DNA of 64,000 bases from contig NZ_CP095481.1 of NCBI RefSeq assembly GCF_023023025.1, positions 5,345,001 to 5,409,000 on the forward strand, read 5' to 3'. Shown here in pieces: positions 15,925 to 25,081 of this stretch. Both the position numbers and the translations under genes were made by a program. The first letter of the stretch is position 1; each line of letters opens with the position of its first letter. The notes beneath the pieces were generated by a model that saw only the letters and a program-made list of their open reading frames with translations, had not been told where the DNA came from and searched no databases. This DNA comes from Amycolatopsis sp. WQ 127309. GTDB lineage: Bacteria > Actinomycetota > Actinomycetes > Mycobacteriales > Pseudonocardiaceae.

Positions 15925-16896
15925 GTGTTCGGAAAACGCTACACACAGCAGCTGATCGAGCGCAGCGCGGAGAACGCGACCGACCGCCGCCGCTTTCTGA
16001 AGGCTGCGGGAGCGGCGGGGCTCGGCGTCGCGGGCGCCGGCGCGCTCGGTACCGCGCTGTCCTTGGGCCTCGGCTCGGCCGGCGCGACTTCGCAGTACCC
16101 GGAGCAGGGCGACGCCGCGAAGGAGGCGGCCAGCGACGCCGCGGTGCTGAACTTCGCGCTCAACCTGGAGTACCTGGAAGCGAACCTCTACTCGTTCGCG
16201 GTCTACGGCTACGGGCTGAACGACAAGTACATCAACGGCGTCGGCAACCTCGGCAAGGTCTCCGGCGGGCACGCGGTGCAGTTCAAGAGCGAGCACACCA
16301 AGCAGATCGCGCAGGAGATCGCCGGCGACGAGGTCGCCCACGTCACCTTCCTGCGCAAGGCGCTCGACAAGGCCGCCGTCGCGCAGCCGGAGATCGACTT
16401 CCAGAACAGCTTCACCGCGGCCATGCAGGCCGCCGGGATCATCAACCAGTACCAGACGTTCGACCCGTTCGCGAGCGAGAACAACTTCCTGCTCGCGGCC
16501 TACCTCTTCGAGGACGTCGGCGTCTCGGCGTACAAGGGCGCGGCCCCGCTGGTGAACAACAAGACGTTCCTCGACGCGGCGGCCGGCATCCTCGCGGTCG
16601 AGGCGTACCACGCGGGCATCGTGCGCTCGCAGCTGTTCGAACGCGGCCTCGGCGACGTCACCAACAAGATCTCCGACGCCCGTGACAGCCTCGACGGCAA
16701 GGCGGACGACGACGAGGGCGTGCTCAAGGACGGCAAGGCCAACCTCGTCCCCGCCGACGCCAACGGCATCGCGTTCGGCCGCTCCGCCGACCGCGTGCTC
16801 AACATCGCCTACCTCAACCCGGACAAGGTCTCCTCGGGCGGCTTCTTCCCGCGAGGCCTCAACGGCGACATCGCCACCAGCGGTGCCAAGGAGTGA
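15925..16896 (+). CDS. Tat-exported ferritin-like domain protein
   Basis: About 323 residues. The N-terminus has a twin-arginine signal, DRRRFLKAAG, followed by a long Ala/Gly/Leu hydrophobic core ending near GSAGATSQ. The mature part is a ferritin-like four-helix domain (family DUF4439/ferritin_2 type) with carboxylate and histidine motifs LNLEYLEANLYS, AGDEVAHVTFLRKAL and VEAYHAGIVRSQL that could bind a di-metal site. The start is uncertain: GTG at 15925 with AGAGGA upstream is preferred, GTG at 15883 is also in frame. Exported proteins of this group are common in actinobacteria; oxidase or stress roles are suggested but unproven. Confidence 0.8.
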   Translation: MFGKRYTQQLIERSAENATDRRRFLKAAGAAGLGVAGAGALGTALSLGLGSAGATSQYPEQGDAAKEAASDAAVLNFALNLEYLEANLYSFAVYGYGLNDKYINGVGNLGKVSGGHAVQFKSEHTKQIAQEIAGDEVAHVTFLRKALDKAAVAQPEIDFQNSFTAAMQAAGIINQYQTFDPFASENNFLLAAYLFEDVGVSAYKGAAPLVNNKTFLDAAAGILAVEAYHAGIVRSQLFERGLGDVTNKISDARDSLDGKADDDEGVLKDGKANLVPADANGIAFGRSADRVLNIAYLNPDKVSSGGFFPRGLNGDIATSGAKE

Positions 16897-16975
16897 GCGC
16901 CGCGTGCCGCCGTCACGGTAACGTCGTGCACGGCGGCATGCGGAGTTCACGGCGGAGTTTCTCGGGGGGCGCGGG

Positions 16976-18082
16976 GTGCGGGTACTGGTCGCGGGTGGCG
17001 GGATTTCCGGCACGGTCACGGCGATGGCGCTGAAGCTGGCGGGACACGACCCGGTCGTGTTCGAGGCCTGCGCTTCCGGCGGGGAAGACATCGGCGCGTT
17101 CCTGACGCTCATGCACAACGGCATGGACGCCCTGCGGGCGATCGGAGCCGACGGCCCGGTGATCGACGCGTCCTTCGCCGCGTTCGGCGTCGAGCTCGTC
17201 GTCCCGACCGGGGAAACCGTGGGACGGCGGGAGTTCGACACCGAGGGCCTCGACGGCCCGCGCACGCTCACCCGCGCGACGCTCTACCGCGTCCTGCAGG
17301 ACGAAGCGGCGCGCCGGGGGATCGCGATCGAGCGCGGCCGGCGGCTGACCGGCGCCAAGACCGGCCCGGGCGGCGTCACGGCGGAGTTCGCCGGCGGCGT
17401 CACCGAAACGGGTGACGTCCTGGTCGGCGCCGACGGCCTGCGCTCGGTGGTGCGGCGCCTGATCGACCCGGCCGCCGACGAGCCGCGCTACACCGGGCTG
17501 ACCGTCGTCTACGGCTACACGCGCGCCGAAGGCCTGCCCGCGGCGCCGGGGATCTACCGGATGGTCCGCGGCAGCAAGGCGGCCTTCGGGTTCACGACCG
17601 ACCCGAGCGGAGCGACGTTCTGGTTCGCCCGCATCCCGGACGCGGAGCGGCCCCGCGCCGAGATCGCGGCGGTCACCCCGGCCGGCTGGCGCGCGTTCGC
17701 GCACGCGGCGTTCGCCGGGGAACCGTTGCCCTGCGCGGACATCATCGCGGCCACCGGCGACGAGGTCTTCGGCGGGCACTCCTACGACGTCCCCGAGACG
17801 CGCGTCTGGTCGACGCCCGAAATGGTGCTGGTCGGCGACGCGGCCCACGCGGCGTCCCCGGCCGCGGGCCAGGGCGCGTCGATGGCCCTGGAAGACAGCG
17901 TCGTGCTGGCGAAGTGCCTGCGTGACCTGCCAGACCCGGGCTCGGCGTTCGCCGCGTACGAGGGGTTGCGGCGCGAGCGCGTCGAGAAGCTGGTGGCGGC
18001 CAGCGCGGGTCAGGACGTCGGCGAAGAGCGTGACTGGCTGTACTCGCACCACATCGACTGGGACGCGAAGATCACCGGCTGA
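16976..18082 (+). CDS. FAD-dependent monooxygenase (class A, PHBH fold)
   Basis: A 368-residue flavoprotein. FAD motifs are in order: AGGGISGTVTAMAL at the N-terminus (GxGxxG), DVLVGADGLRSVVRR (DG motif, NAD(P)H/FAD), and VLVGDAAHAASPAAGQGASM (GD motif) near residue 285. This is the architecture of single-component aromatic hydroxylases that use NAD(P)H and O2. There is no C-terminal thioredoxin-like domain, so it is of the short type. Substrate cannot be read from the sequence; neighbours give no clear pathway. Confidence 0.85.
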   Translation: MRVLVAGGGISGTVTAMALKLAGHDPVVFEACASGGEDIGAFLTLMHNGMDALRAIGADGPVIDASFAAFGVELVVPTGETVGRREFDTEGLDGPRTLTRATLYRVLQDEAARRGIAIERGRRLTGAKTGPGGVTAEFAGGVTETGDVLVGADGLRSVVRRLIDPAADEPRYTGLTVVYGYTRAEGLPAAPGIYRMVRGSKAAFGFTTDPSGATFWFARIPDAERPRAEIAAVTPAGWRAFAHAAFAGEPLPCADIIAATGDEVFGGHSYDVPETRVWSTPEMVLVGDAAHAASPAAGQGASMALEDSVVLAKCLRDLPDPGSAFAAYEGLRRERVEKLVAASAGQDVGEERDWLYSHHIDWDAKITG

Positions 18083-18161
18083 CGCGGTCCGCGACGAACC
18101 GGGGCCCCACGATAAGCCGAGGTCACCCGATGTGGGGGTCCTGTCATCCCCCTGGCTGACC

Positions 18162-18183
18162 GGAGCACTGGCACGGGTGCTCC
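18162..18183. repeat. Inverted repeat upstream of the SDR gene
   Basis: GGAGCAC (18162-18168) and GTGCTCC (18177-18183) form a perfect 7 bp inverted repeat with an 8-base spacer, 63 bp before the downstream start codon. It could be a regulator site or the terminator of the monooxygenase gene. Confidence 0.4.
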
Positions 18184-18245
18184 ACCCGGCGGATCGTCGT
18201 GGTCTGGATCAAGATGGCGGCACACACTCCGATGGGAATGAACAC

Positions 18246-19280
18246 ATGAGCACGCAGCGGGTTCTCGTCACCGGCGGTTCGGGCTTCATCGCCGGGCACT
18301 GCATCCTCCAGCTCCTGGCGCAGGGGCACCGGGTCCGCACCACGGTGCGGTCGCTCGCGAAGGAGCAGGCCGTCCGCGCGGTGCTGACCGACGCCGGCAT
18401 GACGCACGGTGACGCGCTGAGCTTCGTGGCCGCCGACCTCACCGACGACCGCGGCTGGGCCGAAGCGGTCGACGGCTGCGACTACGTCCTCCACGTCGCG
18501 TCGCCGGTCCAGCCGGGCAAGGTCGCGAACGACGACGACGTCATCGTCCCCGCCCGCAACGGCACCCTCCGCGTCCTGCGCGCCGCCCGGGACGGCGGGG
18601 TCCGGCGCGTGGTGCTCACCTCGGCGTTCCACGCGGTCGGCTTCGGGCACCCGCACCTCGATCGCGCCTTCACCGAGGACGACTGGTCCGTGCTCGACGG
18701 GCCCGGCGTCGACGCCTACGGCAAGAGCAAGATCCTCGCCGAGCGTGCCGCGTGGGACTTCGTCCGCGACGAGGGCGGCGCCCTGGAGCTGACGACGGTC
18801 CTGCCCGTCGCCGTCATGGGCCCGGTGATGGGCCGGGAGGTGTCCGGCGCCAACCACATCGTCCAGCGGCTCCTCGACGGGAAGATCCCCGGCTACCCGG
18901 ACATGTACATCCCGATCGTCGACGTCCGCGACGTGGCGAGCGCGCACATCCTGGCGATGACGGCCGACGGCGCCGCGGGACAGCGGTTCCTGCTCGCCAG
19001 CAGCCCTTCGATGGCGATGAAGGAGATCGGCGCGCTGCTCAAGGAGAACTTCGGCGAGAGCGCGAAGAAGGTGCCGACCCGCACCATCCCGAACCTCGTC
19101 GTGCGGGCGGGCGCCGTGTTCTCGGCGGAGTTCCGGACCACCGCGGCCGAACTCGGCTTCGTCAAGAAGATCTCCCACGAGAAGGCCCGCTCGGTGCTGG
19201 GCTGGACGCCGCGGGAGTCGGCGGAGGCGGTCGTGGCCGCCGGCGAAAGCATGCTCCGCAAGTCACTGGTTTCCGCCTGA
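18246..19280 (+). CDS. Extended SDR, dihydroflavonol-4-reductase/cinnamoyl-CoA reductase-like
   Basis: A 344-residue NAD(P)-dependent extended short-chain dehydrogenase. The Rossmann motif VTGGSGFIAGH is at residues 8-18, followed by DYVLHVASP, the catalytic serine region VVLTSAFHAVG and the tyrosine/lysine pair in DAYGKSKILAE. The C-terminal substrate domain includes the GWTPRESAEAV ending usual for the family. ATG at 18246 is used; the upstream in-frame extension overlaps the monooxygenase and is not credible. Members reduce carbonyls in secondary metabolism or detoxification; the substrate is unknown. Confidence 0.85.
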   Translation: MSTQRVLVTGGSGFIAGHCILQLLAQGHRVRTTVRSLAKEQAVRAVLTDAGMTHGDALSFVAADLTDDRGWAEAVDGCDYVLHVASPVQPGKVANDDDVIVPARNGTLRVLRAARDGGVRRVVLTSAFHAVGFGHPHLDRAFTEDDWSVLDGPGVDAYGKSKILAERAAWDFVRDEGGALELTTVLPVAVMGPVMGREVSGANHIVQRLLDGKIPGYPDMYIPIVDVRDVASAHILAMTADGAAGQRFLLASSPSMAMKEIGALLKENFGESAKKVPTRTIPNLVVRAGAVFSAEFRTTAAELGFVKKISHEKARSVLGWTPRESAEAVVAAGESMLRKSLVSA

Positions 19281-19296
19281 CCCAAGGAAAGGGGAC

Positions 19297-20334
19297 CTAA
19301 GCGCCGCAGGAGCCGCGGACCACCAGCCTGGTCGGCAGCAGCACCGGCTCCGGGGCCGCGTCCGTCTCGATCATCTTCAGCAGCGCCTCCGCGGCCGCCG
19401 TGCCGAAACCCGGTTTGTCCTGGGCCACCGTCGTCAGCGCCGGGTCCACAAGGGACGCGACCTCGATGTCGTCGAAGCCGACCACCGCGAGGTCGTCCGG
19501 GACGCGCAGGCCCGTCGCGCGGGCCGCGAGCAGGGCGCCCACCGCCATCTCGTCGCTCGCCGCGAACACCGCCGTCGGGGGTTCCTTGCGGGCCAGCAAC
19601 CGGCGCATGCCGACAAAACCGCTTTCGCGGTAGTAGTCCCCGGACACGACGTAGTCGTCGCGCGCATCGAGGCCCGCCGCGGCGAGGCCCTCCCGGTAGC
19701 CCCGGGTGCGCTCGGCCGCCGGCGCGTTGTCGCGCGGGCCCGTGAGCGTCGCGATCCGGCGGTGCCCGAGCCCGGCCAGGTGCCGGACGGCGTCCGCCGC
19801 GCCGCGGACGTTGTCGGACGTCACGTAGGTCGCCTTCGGGCCGGAGATCGCGACGTCGAGCGCGACGCACGGCAGGCCGGACCGGGCGAACGCCGTGAAC
19901 GCCTCGGCGTCCGAACCGCTGTCGATCAGCACCAGCCCGGCGAGGTGGTGCCGGCGCGTCATCCGGACGTAGGCGACGGGGTCGGCCAGGGAGACGCCGG
20001 GGGTGCGGCTGCGTGCGTCGTCGCTAGTGGCGAGCATCAGCAGGTGGTAACCGTGCGAACTGAGCGCGGACTTCAAGCCCAGCAACAGGTCCTGCAGGAA
20101 CGGGTGGCGCCAGCCGGGCCGCCGGTGGTCGGTGTCCCAGACCAGCCCGATCATCGCCGACTGCTTGCGCGACAACGCGCGGGCCGACTCGTTGGGGGAG
20201 AAGTCCAGCTCGCGGGCGACCCGCTCGACGCGTTCGCGGGTCGGCCCGCTGACCGACGCCGGCTGGTTGAAGACCCGGGAAACGGTGGCGACGGAGACGC
20301 CGCAGAGCTCGGCGATTTCGCGGGCGGTGACCAT
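19297..20334 (-). CDS. cebR: LacI-family regulator, CebR-like
   Basis: A 345-residue repressor with the LacI helix-turn-helix at the N-terminus (TAREIAELCGVSVATVSRVF, residues 3-22), the hinge region NESARALSRKQS, and a periplasmic-binding-protein-like sugar domain with VVGFDDIEVASLVDPALTTVAQD. It is divergent from a cellobiose-type ABC transporter operon and a beta-glucosidase. In Streptomyces the gene in this arrangement is cebR, whose product binds TGGGAGCGCTCCCA and is released by cello-oligosaccharides; a close match to that site lies in the divergent region. The ATG at 20334 has GGAG-type bases upstream. Confidence 0.88.
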   Translation of the reverse strand: MVTAREIAELCGVSVATVSRVFNQPASVSGPTRERVERVARELDFSPNESARALSRKQSAMIGLVWDTDHRRPGWRHPFLQDLLLGLKSALSSHGYHLLMLATSDDARSRTPGVSLADPVAYVRMTRRHHLAGLVLIDSGSDAEAFTAFARSGLPCVALDVAISGPKATYVTSDNVRGAADAVRHLAGLGHRRIATLTGPRDNAPAAERTRGYREGLAAAGLDARDDYVVSGDYYRESGFVGMRRLLARKEPPTAVFAASDEMAVGALLAARATGLRVPDDLAVVGFDDIEVASLVDPALTTVAQDKPGFGTAAAEALLKMIETDAAPEPVLLPTRLVVRGSCGA

Positions 20335-20349
20335 GGCGGCTCCTTCGGC

Positions 20350-20363
20350 TGTAACCGGTTACA
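20350..20363. promoter_or_regulatory. Perfect palindrome near the cebR start
   Basis: TGTAACCGGTTACA is a perfect 14 bp palindrome with the central CG of LacI-family operators, 16 bp from the cebR start codon. It differs in sequence from the CebR site 73 bp further on, so it may bind a different LacI-type regulator or be a separate autoregulatory site. Confidence 0.6.
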
Positions 20364-20421
20364 TAACTAGCACATCGACCCCTGCTTCGAAAAATTCGCA
20401 GCGCTGTTATCTCTTCGTTAC

Positions 20422-20452
20422 TTGACGCCCAGGGCTGGGAGCGCTCTCATAG
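20422..20452 (+). promoter_or_regulatory. CebR operator within the ceb operon promoter
   Basis: TGGGAGCGCTCTCA at 20436-20449 matches the Streptomyces CebR box TGGGAGCGCTCCCA at 13 of 14 bases. It lies between a TTGACG hexamer (20422-20427) and a TCATAG hexamer (20447-20452), so repressor binding would cover the promoter core of the transporter operon. Confidence 0.8.
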
Positions 20453-20537
20453 AGGCCACATTCTCGCCCGGCCCCGGAGACACGTTCCCGGCGGTCGCGG
20501 TGTTTCCGCGCGCTTTCAGCAGAACAACGGAGATCTC

Positions 20538-21809
20538 ATGCGCCCGAACACGAGAACCCGCATGGTCCTGGTGGCCGTGCTGGCCGCCGTCACCGCCCTG
20601 AGCGCCTGCAGCGGCGGCGACGGCGGGAGCGGCGGCGGCAAGGTCAAGCTCAGCCTCGGGCTCTTCGGCAACTTCGGCTACACCGACCTGATCAAGGAGT
20701 ACCAGGCGGCGCACCCGAACATCGAGATCACCGAGCGCACCGCGGCCTACTCCGACCACCACAAGAACCTGGCCGCGCACCTGGCCACCGGGGGCGGCGC
20801 CGCGGACATCGAAGCCATCGACACCGGCTACGTCGCCCAGTTCAAGGCGACGCCGGACAAGTTCGTCGACCTCAACACCGTCGGCGGCGACAAGCTCAAG
20901 GACCGCTGGCTCGGCTGGAAGTGGTCGGCGTCGCTCGCCAAGGGCGGGCAGCAGATCGGCTACGGCACCGACGTCGGCGGCCTGGCCATCTGCTACCGCC
21001 GTGACCTGCTCCAGGCCGCCGGCCTGCCCGCCGACCGCGAGGCCGTCTCCGCGCTCTGGCCCACCTGGCAGGCGTTCTTCGACGCCGGCAAGCGCTTCCA
21101 GGCCAAGGCGCCGAACGGCGTCAAGTGGATGGACGGCGGCCCGACCGTGCTCAACGCGATCTTCGGCCAGGCCCCGACCGGCTACTACGACACCAGCGAC
21201 CAGCTCGTCGTCGACAGCAACCCGGCGCTGCGGGCCGGCTGGGACCAGGTCGTCGACGCCGTCAAGGCGAACCTGAGCGCCGGCCTGCTCTACAGCACGC
21301 CGACCTGGAACACCGGCTTCACCCAGGGCCAGTTCGCCACCGTGACCTGCCCGGCCTGGATGATGACCAAGATCAAGGACCAGGCGCCGGACACCGCCGG
21401 CAAGTGGGACGTCGCCAGCGTGCCCGGCGGCGGCGGCAACTGGGGCGGCTCGTACCTGACCGTGCCCAAGCAGGGCAAGCACACCGCCGAGGCCGCCGAC
21501 CTCGCCGCCTGGCTGACCGCGCCCGAGCAGCAGGCGAAGGTGTTCACCAGCCAGGGCCTGCTGCCCTCGACGCCGTCGCTCTACACCGACCCGAAGATCA
21601 CTTCCTACACCAACCCGTTCTTCGACAACGCGCCCGTCGGCAAGCTCTTCACCGACGCCGCGAAGAACCTGAACCCGCAGTACCAGGGCCCGAAGGCCGG
21701 CGACGTGCAGACCGAGTTCGGCAACGCGATGCAGCGCGTCGAGCAGGGCAAGCAGGACGGCGCGGCGGCGTGGCAGCAGCTGGTCGGTGACGTCTCGAAG
21801 CTCAAGTGA
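20538..21809 (+). CDS. cebE: Cellobiose/cello-oligosaccharide ABC transporter, solute-binding lipoprotein (CebE-like)
   Basis: A 423-residue extracellular solute-binding protein of family 1. The signal peptide ends in the lipobox LSAC, making Cys24 the lipid anchor; a Gly/Ser linker follows. The body has the usual features for oligosaccharide binding, including ADIEAIDTGYVAQFK, many aromatic residues and the C-terminal helix region. First gene of an operon with two permeases and a GH1 enzyme, behind a CebR box, hence the cellobiose assignment. As in Streptomyces, the ATPase is not encoded here and is probably a shared MsiK. Confidence 0.87.
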   Translation: MRPNTRTRMVLVAVLAAVTALSACSGGDGGSGGGKVKLSLGLFGNFGYTDLIKEYQAAHPNIEITERTAAYSDHHKNLAAHLATGGGAADIEAIDTGYVAQFKATPDKFVDLNTVGGDKLKDRWLGWKWSASLAKGGQQIGYGTDVGGLAICYRRDLLQAAGLPADREAVSALWPTWQAFFDAGKRFQAKAPNGVKWMDGGPTVLNAIFGQAPTGYYDTSDQLVVDSNPALRAGWDQVVDAVKANLSAGLLYSTPTWNTGFTQGQFATVTCPAWMMTKIKDQAPDTAGKWDVASVPGGGGNWGGSYLTVPKQGKHTAEAADLAAWLTAPEQQAKVFTSQGLLPSTPSLYTDPKITSYTNPFFDNAPVGKLFTDAAKNLNPQYQGPKAGDVQTEFGNAMQRVEQGKQDGAAAWQQLVGDVSKLK

Positions 21810-22741
21810 CGGCTTCCGTGCCGAAGCTGAGCTTCGCCGACCGGCGGGCGCACTGGGACGTCAAGCTCTCGCCGTTCGGCTTCATCAGCCCGTACTTCCT
21901 GATCTTCGGCGTCTTCGGGTTGTTCCCGTTGCTGTACACGGCTTTCGTGTCGCTGCAGAAGCGCAACCTGCTCGACGCCGAGGGCGCGAAGTTCATCGGG
22001 CTGGACAACTACCGGGAGCTGCTGTTCCACGACCCGTACTTCTGGAACGCGATGGGGAACACGGTCAGCCTGTGGCTGCTGACCACGATCCCGCAGATCC
22101 TGTTCGCGCTCGGCATCGCGCACCTGCTCAACCGCAGGCTGCGCGGCCGGACGCTGTTCCGGACCGGCATGATCCTGCCGAACATCACCTCGGTGGCGGC
22201 GGTCACGATCATCTTCGCGCAGCTGTTCGGCCGGGACTTCGGGCTGGTGAACTGGGTGCTGAGCTGGTTCGGCGCCGGGCACGTCGACTGGCAGGCGGGC
22301 ACGGCCAGCTCGCACGCCGCGATCGCGTCGATGGTCGTCTGGCGCTGGACCGGCTACCACGCGCTGATCTTCCTGGCGTCGATGCAGGCGATCCCGTCGA
22401 GCCTGTACGAGGCCGCGACGCTCGACGGCGCGAAGGGGCACCAGCAGTTCTGGCGGATCACGGTGCCGCTGCTGCGGCCGCAGATCATCTTCTCCACGGT
22501 GATCGCGACGACCGGGAACATGCGGCTGCTCGCCGAGCCGCTGCTGTTCAACCCGGGTACCGCGGCCGCGACCGGCGGGTCCGACCGGCAGTTCCAGACC
22601 GCCGCGCTCTACCTCTACGAACAGGGTTTCAGCAAGTACGACTTCGGCTACAGCTCCGCGGTGGCGCTGTTGCTGGCGATCGCCACGATGCTCGTGGCGG
22701 GTGTGGCGTACCTGGTGACCCGGCGCATCCAAACCGATTGA
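21806..22741 (+). CDS. cebF: Sugar ABC transporter permease (CebF-like)
   Basis: A 311-residue inner-membrane permease with about six hydrophobic spans. The EAA loop that docks with the ATPase reads EAATLDGAKGHQQFWRITVP. The GTG start overlaps the cebE stop by four bases (GTGA). It pairs with the next gene product to form the sugar channel. Confidence 0.88.
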   Translation: MTASVPKLSFADRRAHWDVKLSPFGFISPYFLIFGVFGLFPLLYTAFVSLQKRNLLDAEGAKFIGLDNYRELLFHDPYFWNAMGNTVSLWLLTTIPQILFALGIAHLLNRRLRGRTLFRTGMILPNITSVAAVTIIFAQLFGRDFGLVNWVLSWFGAGHVDWQAGTASSHAAIASMVVWRWTGYHALIFLASMQAIPSSLYEAATLDGAKGHQQFWRITVPLLRPQIIFSTVIATTGNMRLLAEPLLFNPGTAAATGGSDRQFQTAALYLYEQGFSKYDFGYSSAVALLLAIATMLVAGVAYLVTRRIQTD

Positions 22742-22750
22742 GGAGCGGAC

Positions 22751-23638
22751 ATGTCCACCGTGCTGACCTCGACCTCGGCACCCGCCGTGGCCCGGCCGCC
22801 GAGCCGGACGCGGCGGTTCACCCAGCGGGTCACGAGCCCGTGGACCTACGCCGCGCTGGTCGCGATCCTGGCCGGCTCGGCGTTCCCGGTCTACTGGTCG
22901 TTCGTCGTCTCGTCGCAGACGCCGGACGCGGTGGGCAGCGTGCCGCCGGTGCTGGTGCCGGGCGGGCACCTGTTCGAGAACATCGCCCGGGTCTTCGACG
23001 AGACGAACTTCGGCCTGGCGCTGGCGAACTCGGTGATCGTCTCGGGCACCATCACGCTTTCGGTGGTGCTGTTCTCGACGCTCGCCGGGTTCGCCTTCGC
23101 CAAGCTGCGCTTCCGCGGCCGGACCGTGCTGCTGCTCCTGGTGGTCGCCACCCAGGCGATCCCGACCGAGCTGGGCGTCGTGCCGCTCTACATCATGATG
23201 GCCGACTTCGGCTGGGCCGGGCAGCTGCAGGCGGTGATCGTGCCGGGCCTGGTCACCGCGTTCGGCGTGTTCTTCATGCGCCAGTACTTCGAGCGGGCGC
23301 TGCCGCTGGAGCTGCTGGAGGCCGGCCGGATGGACGGCTGCGGCTCGCTGCGGCTGTTCTGGCACGTCGCGCTGCCCACGGCCCGCCCGGCCGCGGCGGT
23401 GCTCGGCCTGTTCACGTTCATGCAGGCGTGGAACGACTTCTTCTGGCCGCTGGTGGTGCTGGTGCCGGAGAACCCGACCGTCCAAACGGCACTGTCGACA
23501 CTGGCCAGTGGCTACACCACCGACTACACGCTCGTGCTCACCGCCGCGACCCTCGGCACCATCCCCGTCCTTCTCGTGTTCCTGCTGTTCGGCCGCCAGA
23601 TCGTCGGCGGCATCATGCAGGGCGCGCTCAAGGGCTGA
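22751..23638 (+). CDS. cebG: Sugar ABC transporter permease (CebG-like)
   Basis: A 295-residue permease of the MalG type, with six expected membrane helices and the EAA loop EAGRMDGCGSLRLFWHVALP. A cytoplasmic N-terminal tail of about 30 residues rich in Ser, Thr and Arg precedes the first helix. ATG at 22751 follows GAGGAG. Only nine bases separate it from cebF. Confidence 0.88.
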   Translation: MSTVLTSTSAPAVARPPSRTRRFTQRVTSPWTYAALVAILAGSAFPVYWSFVVSSQTPDAVGSVPPVLVPGGHLFENIARVFDETNFGLALANSVIVSGTITLSVVLFSTLAGFAFAKLRFRGRTVLLLLVVATQAIPTELGVVPLYIMMADFGWAGQLQAVIVPGLVTAFGVFFMRQYFERALPLELLEAGRMDGCGSLRLFWHVALPTARPAAAVLGLFTFMQAWNDFFWPLVVLVPENPTVQTALSTLASGYTTDYTLVLTAATLGTIPVLLVFLLFGRQIVGGIMQGALKG

Positions 23639-23656
23639 GCCTCCCGGGAGAGATCC

Positions 23657-25021
23657 GTGACTTCCAGTTTCCCGCCCGGCTTTCGCTGGGGTGTGGCCAC
23701 ATCGGCGTTCCAGATCGAGGGAGCCACCACCGAAGACGGCCGCGGACCGTCCATCTGGGACACCTTCGCCGCCGTGCCGGGGGCCATCGCCGGTGGTGAC
23801 ACCGGCGAGCCCGCGGCCGAGCACTACGAACGCTGGGAGCAGGACCTCGAGCTGCTCGGCGAGCTCGGCGTCGACTCCTACCGGTTCTCCGTGTCGTGGC
23901 CGCGGGTGCAGCCCGAGGGCCGGGGCCGCGTCGAATGGCGCGGCCTGCACTTCTACCGGCGGCTGGTGGAAGGGCTGCGGGACCACGGGATCGAGCCGTT
24001 CCTGACGCTCTACCACTGGGACCTTCCCCAGGCCCTGGAGGACGAAGGCGGCTGGCGGGCGCGGGACACGGCCCACCGGTTCGCCGACTACGCCGCCCTG
24101 GTCCACGAGGAGCTGGGCGACCTCGTCGACCACTGGACGACGCTGAACGAGCCGTACCCGTGCGCGGTCGCGGGGTACGGCGAGGGCCGGCACGCGCCCG
24201 GGGCGAAGGAGGGCCACGGCGCGCTGGCCGCCGCCCACCACCTGCTGCTCGGCCACGGCCTGGCGGTGGAGGCGATGCGGGCGCAGGCCGCGCACACGCA
24301 CCGGTTCGGCGTCGTGCTCAACCAGTCCCCGGCGGTGCCGGTCACGGACTCGGCGGCCGACGCCGCGGCCGCGGCGCGGCAGGACACGTTGCTGCGCCGG
24401 CAGTTCACCGAGCCGTTGTTCGGCGGCCGGTACGCGCCGGGCCTGAAGGCGATGTTCGGGGCCGCGTCGGACTTCTCGTTCCGCCACGACGGCGACCTGG
24501 CCACGATCGGGCAGCCCCTGGACTACCTGGGCGTCAACTACTACTACCGGCAGCACGTCGCCGACGCGCCCCCGCGCGAGCCGGACCCGGCGCGGCGGAC
24601 CCTCGCCGACATCGGCGTCGACACGACCCGCCTGCCGGACGTCCCGCGCACCGGCATGGGCTGGCCGGTCGAGCCGGAGGGCCTCACCGAAGCCCTGGTC
24701 GCGCTGCACAACGGCTACCCGGACCTGCCGCCGGTGTACGTCACCGAGAACGGCTGCGTCTACCCGGACCGCAGCGACTTCGCCGACTACGAGCGCATCA
24801 GCTTCCTGAGCGACCACCTGGCGGCGGCCCAGGAGGCCCTCGACGCCGGCGTCGACCTGCGCGGCTACTTCGCCTGGTCGCTGCTGGACAACTTCGAGTG
24901 GGCCCACGGCTACAAGCACCGCTTCGGCCTGGTCCACGTCGACTACGCGACGCAGCGCCGCACGCCGAGGGCGAGCTACCGCTGGTACCGCGACCACATC
25001 GCGGCGCAGCGCACCCCGTAA
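23657..25021 (+). CDS. bglC: Glycoside hydrolase family 1 beta-glucosidase (BglC-like)
   Basis: A 454-residue GH1 enzyme. It begins with the family signature PPGFRWGVATSAFQIEG, has the acid/base glutamate Glu165 in TLNEP and the nucleophile Glu364 in VTENG, and the aromatic WSLLDNFEW aglycone motif near the C-terminus. No signal peptide, so it acts in the cytoplasm on imported cellobiose and cellotriose, releasing glucose; the operon order cebEFG-bglC is the Streptomyces one. GTG at 23657 follows GGGAGAG. A strong terminator hairpin begins two bases after the stop. Confidence 0.92.
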   Translation: MTSSFPPGFRWGVATSAFQIEGATTEDGRGPSIWDTFAAVPGAIAGGDTGEPAAEHYERWEQDLELLGELGVDSYRFSVSWPRVQPEGRGRVEWRGLHFYRRLVEGLRDHGIEPFLTLYHWDLPQALEDEGGWRARDTAHRFADYAALVHEELGDLVDHWTTLNEPYPCAVAGYGEGRHAPGAKEGHGALAAAHHLLLGHGLAVEAMRAQAAHTHRFGVVLNQSPAVPVTDSAADAAAAARQDTLLRRQFTEPLFGGRYAPGLKAMFGAASDFSFRHDGDLATIGQPLDYLGVNYYYRQHVADAPPREPDPARRTLADIGVDTTRLPDVPRTGMGWPVEPEGLTEALVALHNGYPDLPPVYVTENGCVYPDRSDFADYERISFLSDHLAAAQEALDAGVDLRGYFAWSLLDNFEWAHGYKHRFGLVHVDYATQRRTPRASYRWYRDHIAAQRTP

Positions 25022-25022
25022 A

Positions 25023-25075
25023 GCCGTGAAGGCCTCCTTCCCGGCCATAAGAGCCGGTAAGGAGGCCTTCACGGC
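25023..25075. terminator. Terminator between bglC and the convergent acyl-CoA ligase
   Basis: Bases 25023-25045 pair with 25053-25075 over 23 positions with a single mismatch around a 7-base loop. The arms begin GCCGTGAAGG and end CCTTCACGGC. Being palindromic between convergent genes it can stop transcription from both sides. The same GCCGTGA...TCACGGC ends recur in the hairpin at 38950-39002. Confidence 0.85.
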
Positions 25076-25081
25076 ATTCGG

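Noticed and set aside
21605..25072. Minus-strand open frame of 1155 codons opposite the ceb operon
   Set aside because: It is a mirror of GC-rich codons of cebE-bglC: its translation is Arg/Gly/Asp/Val-rich low complexity with no domain, and the plus-strand genes have clear families.
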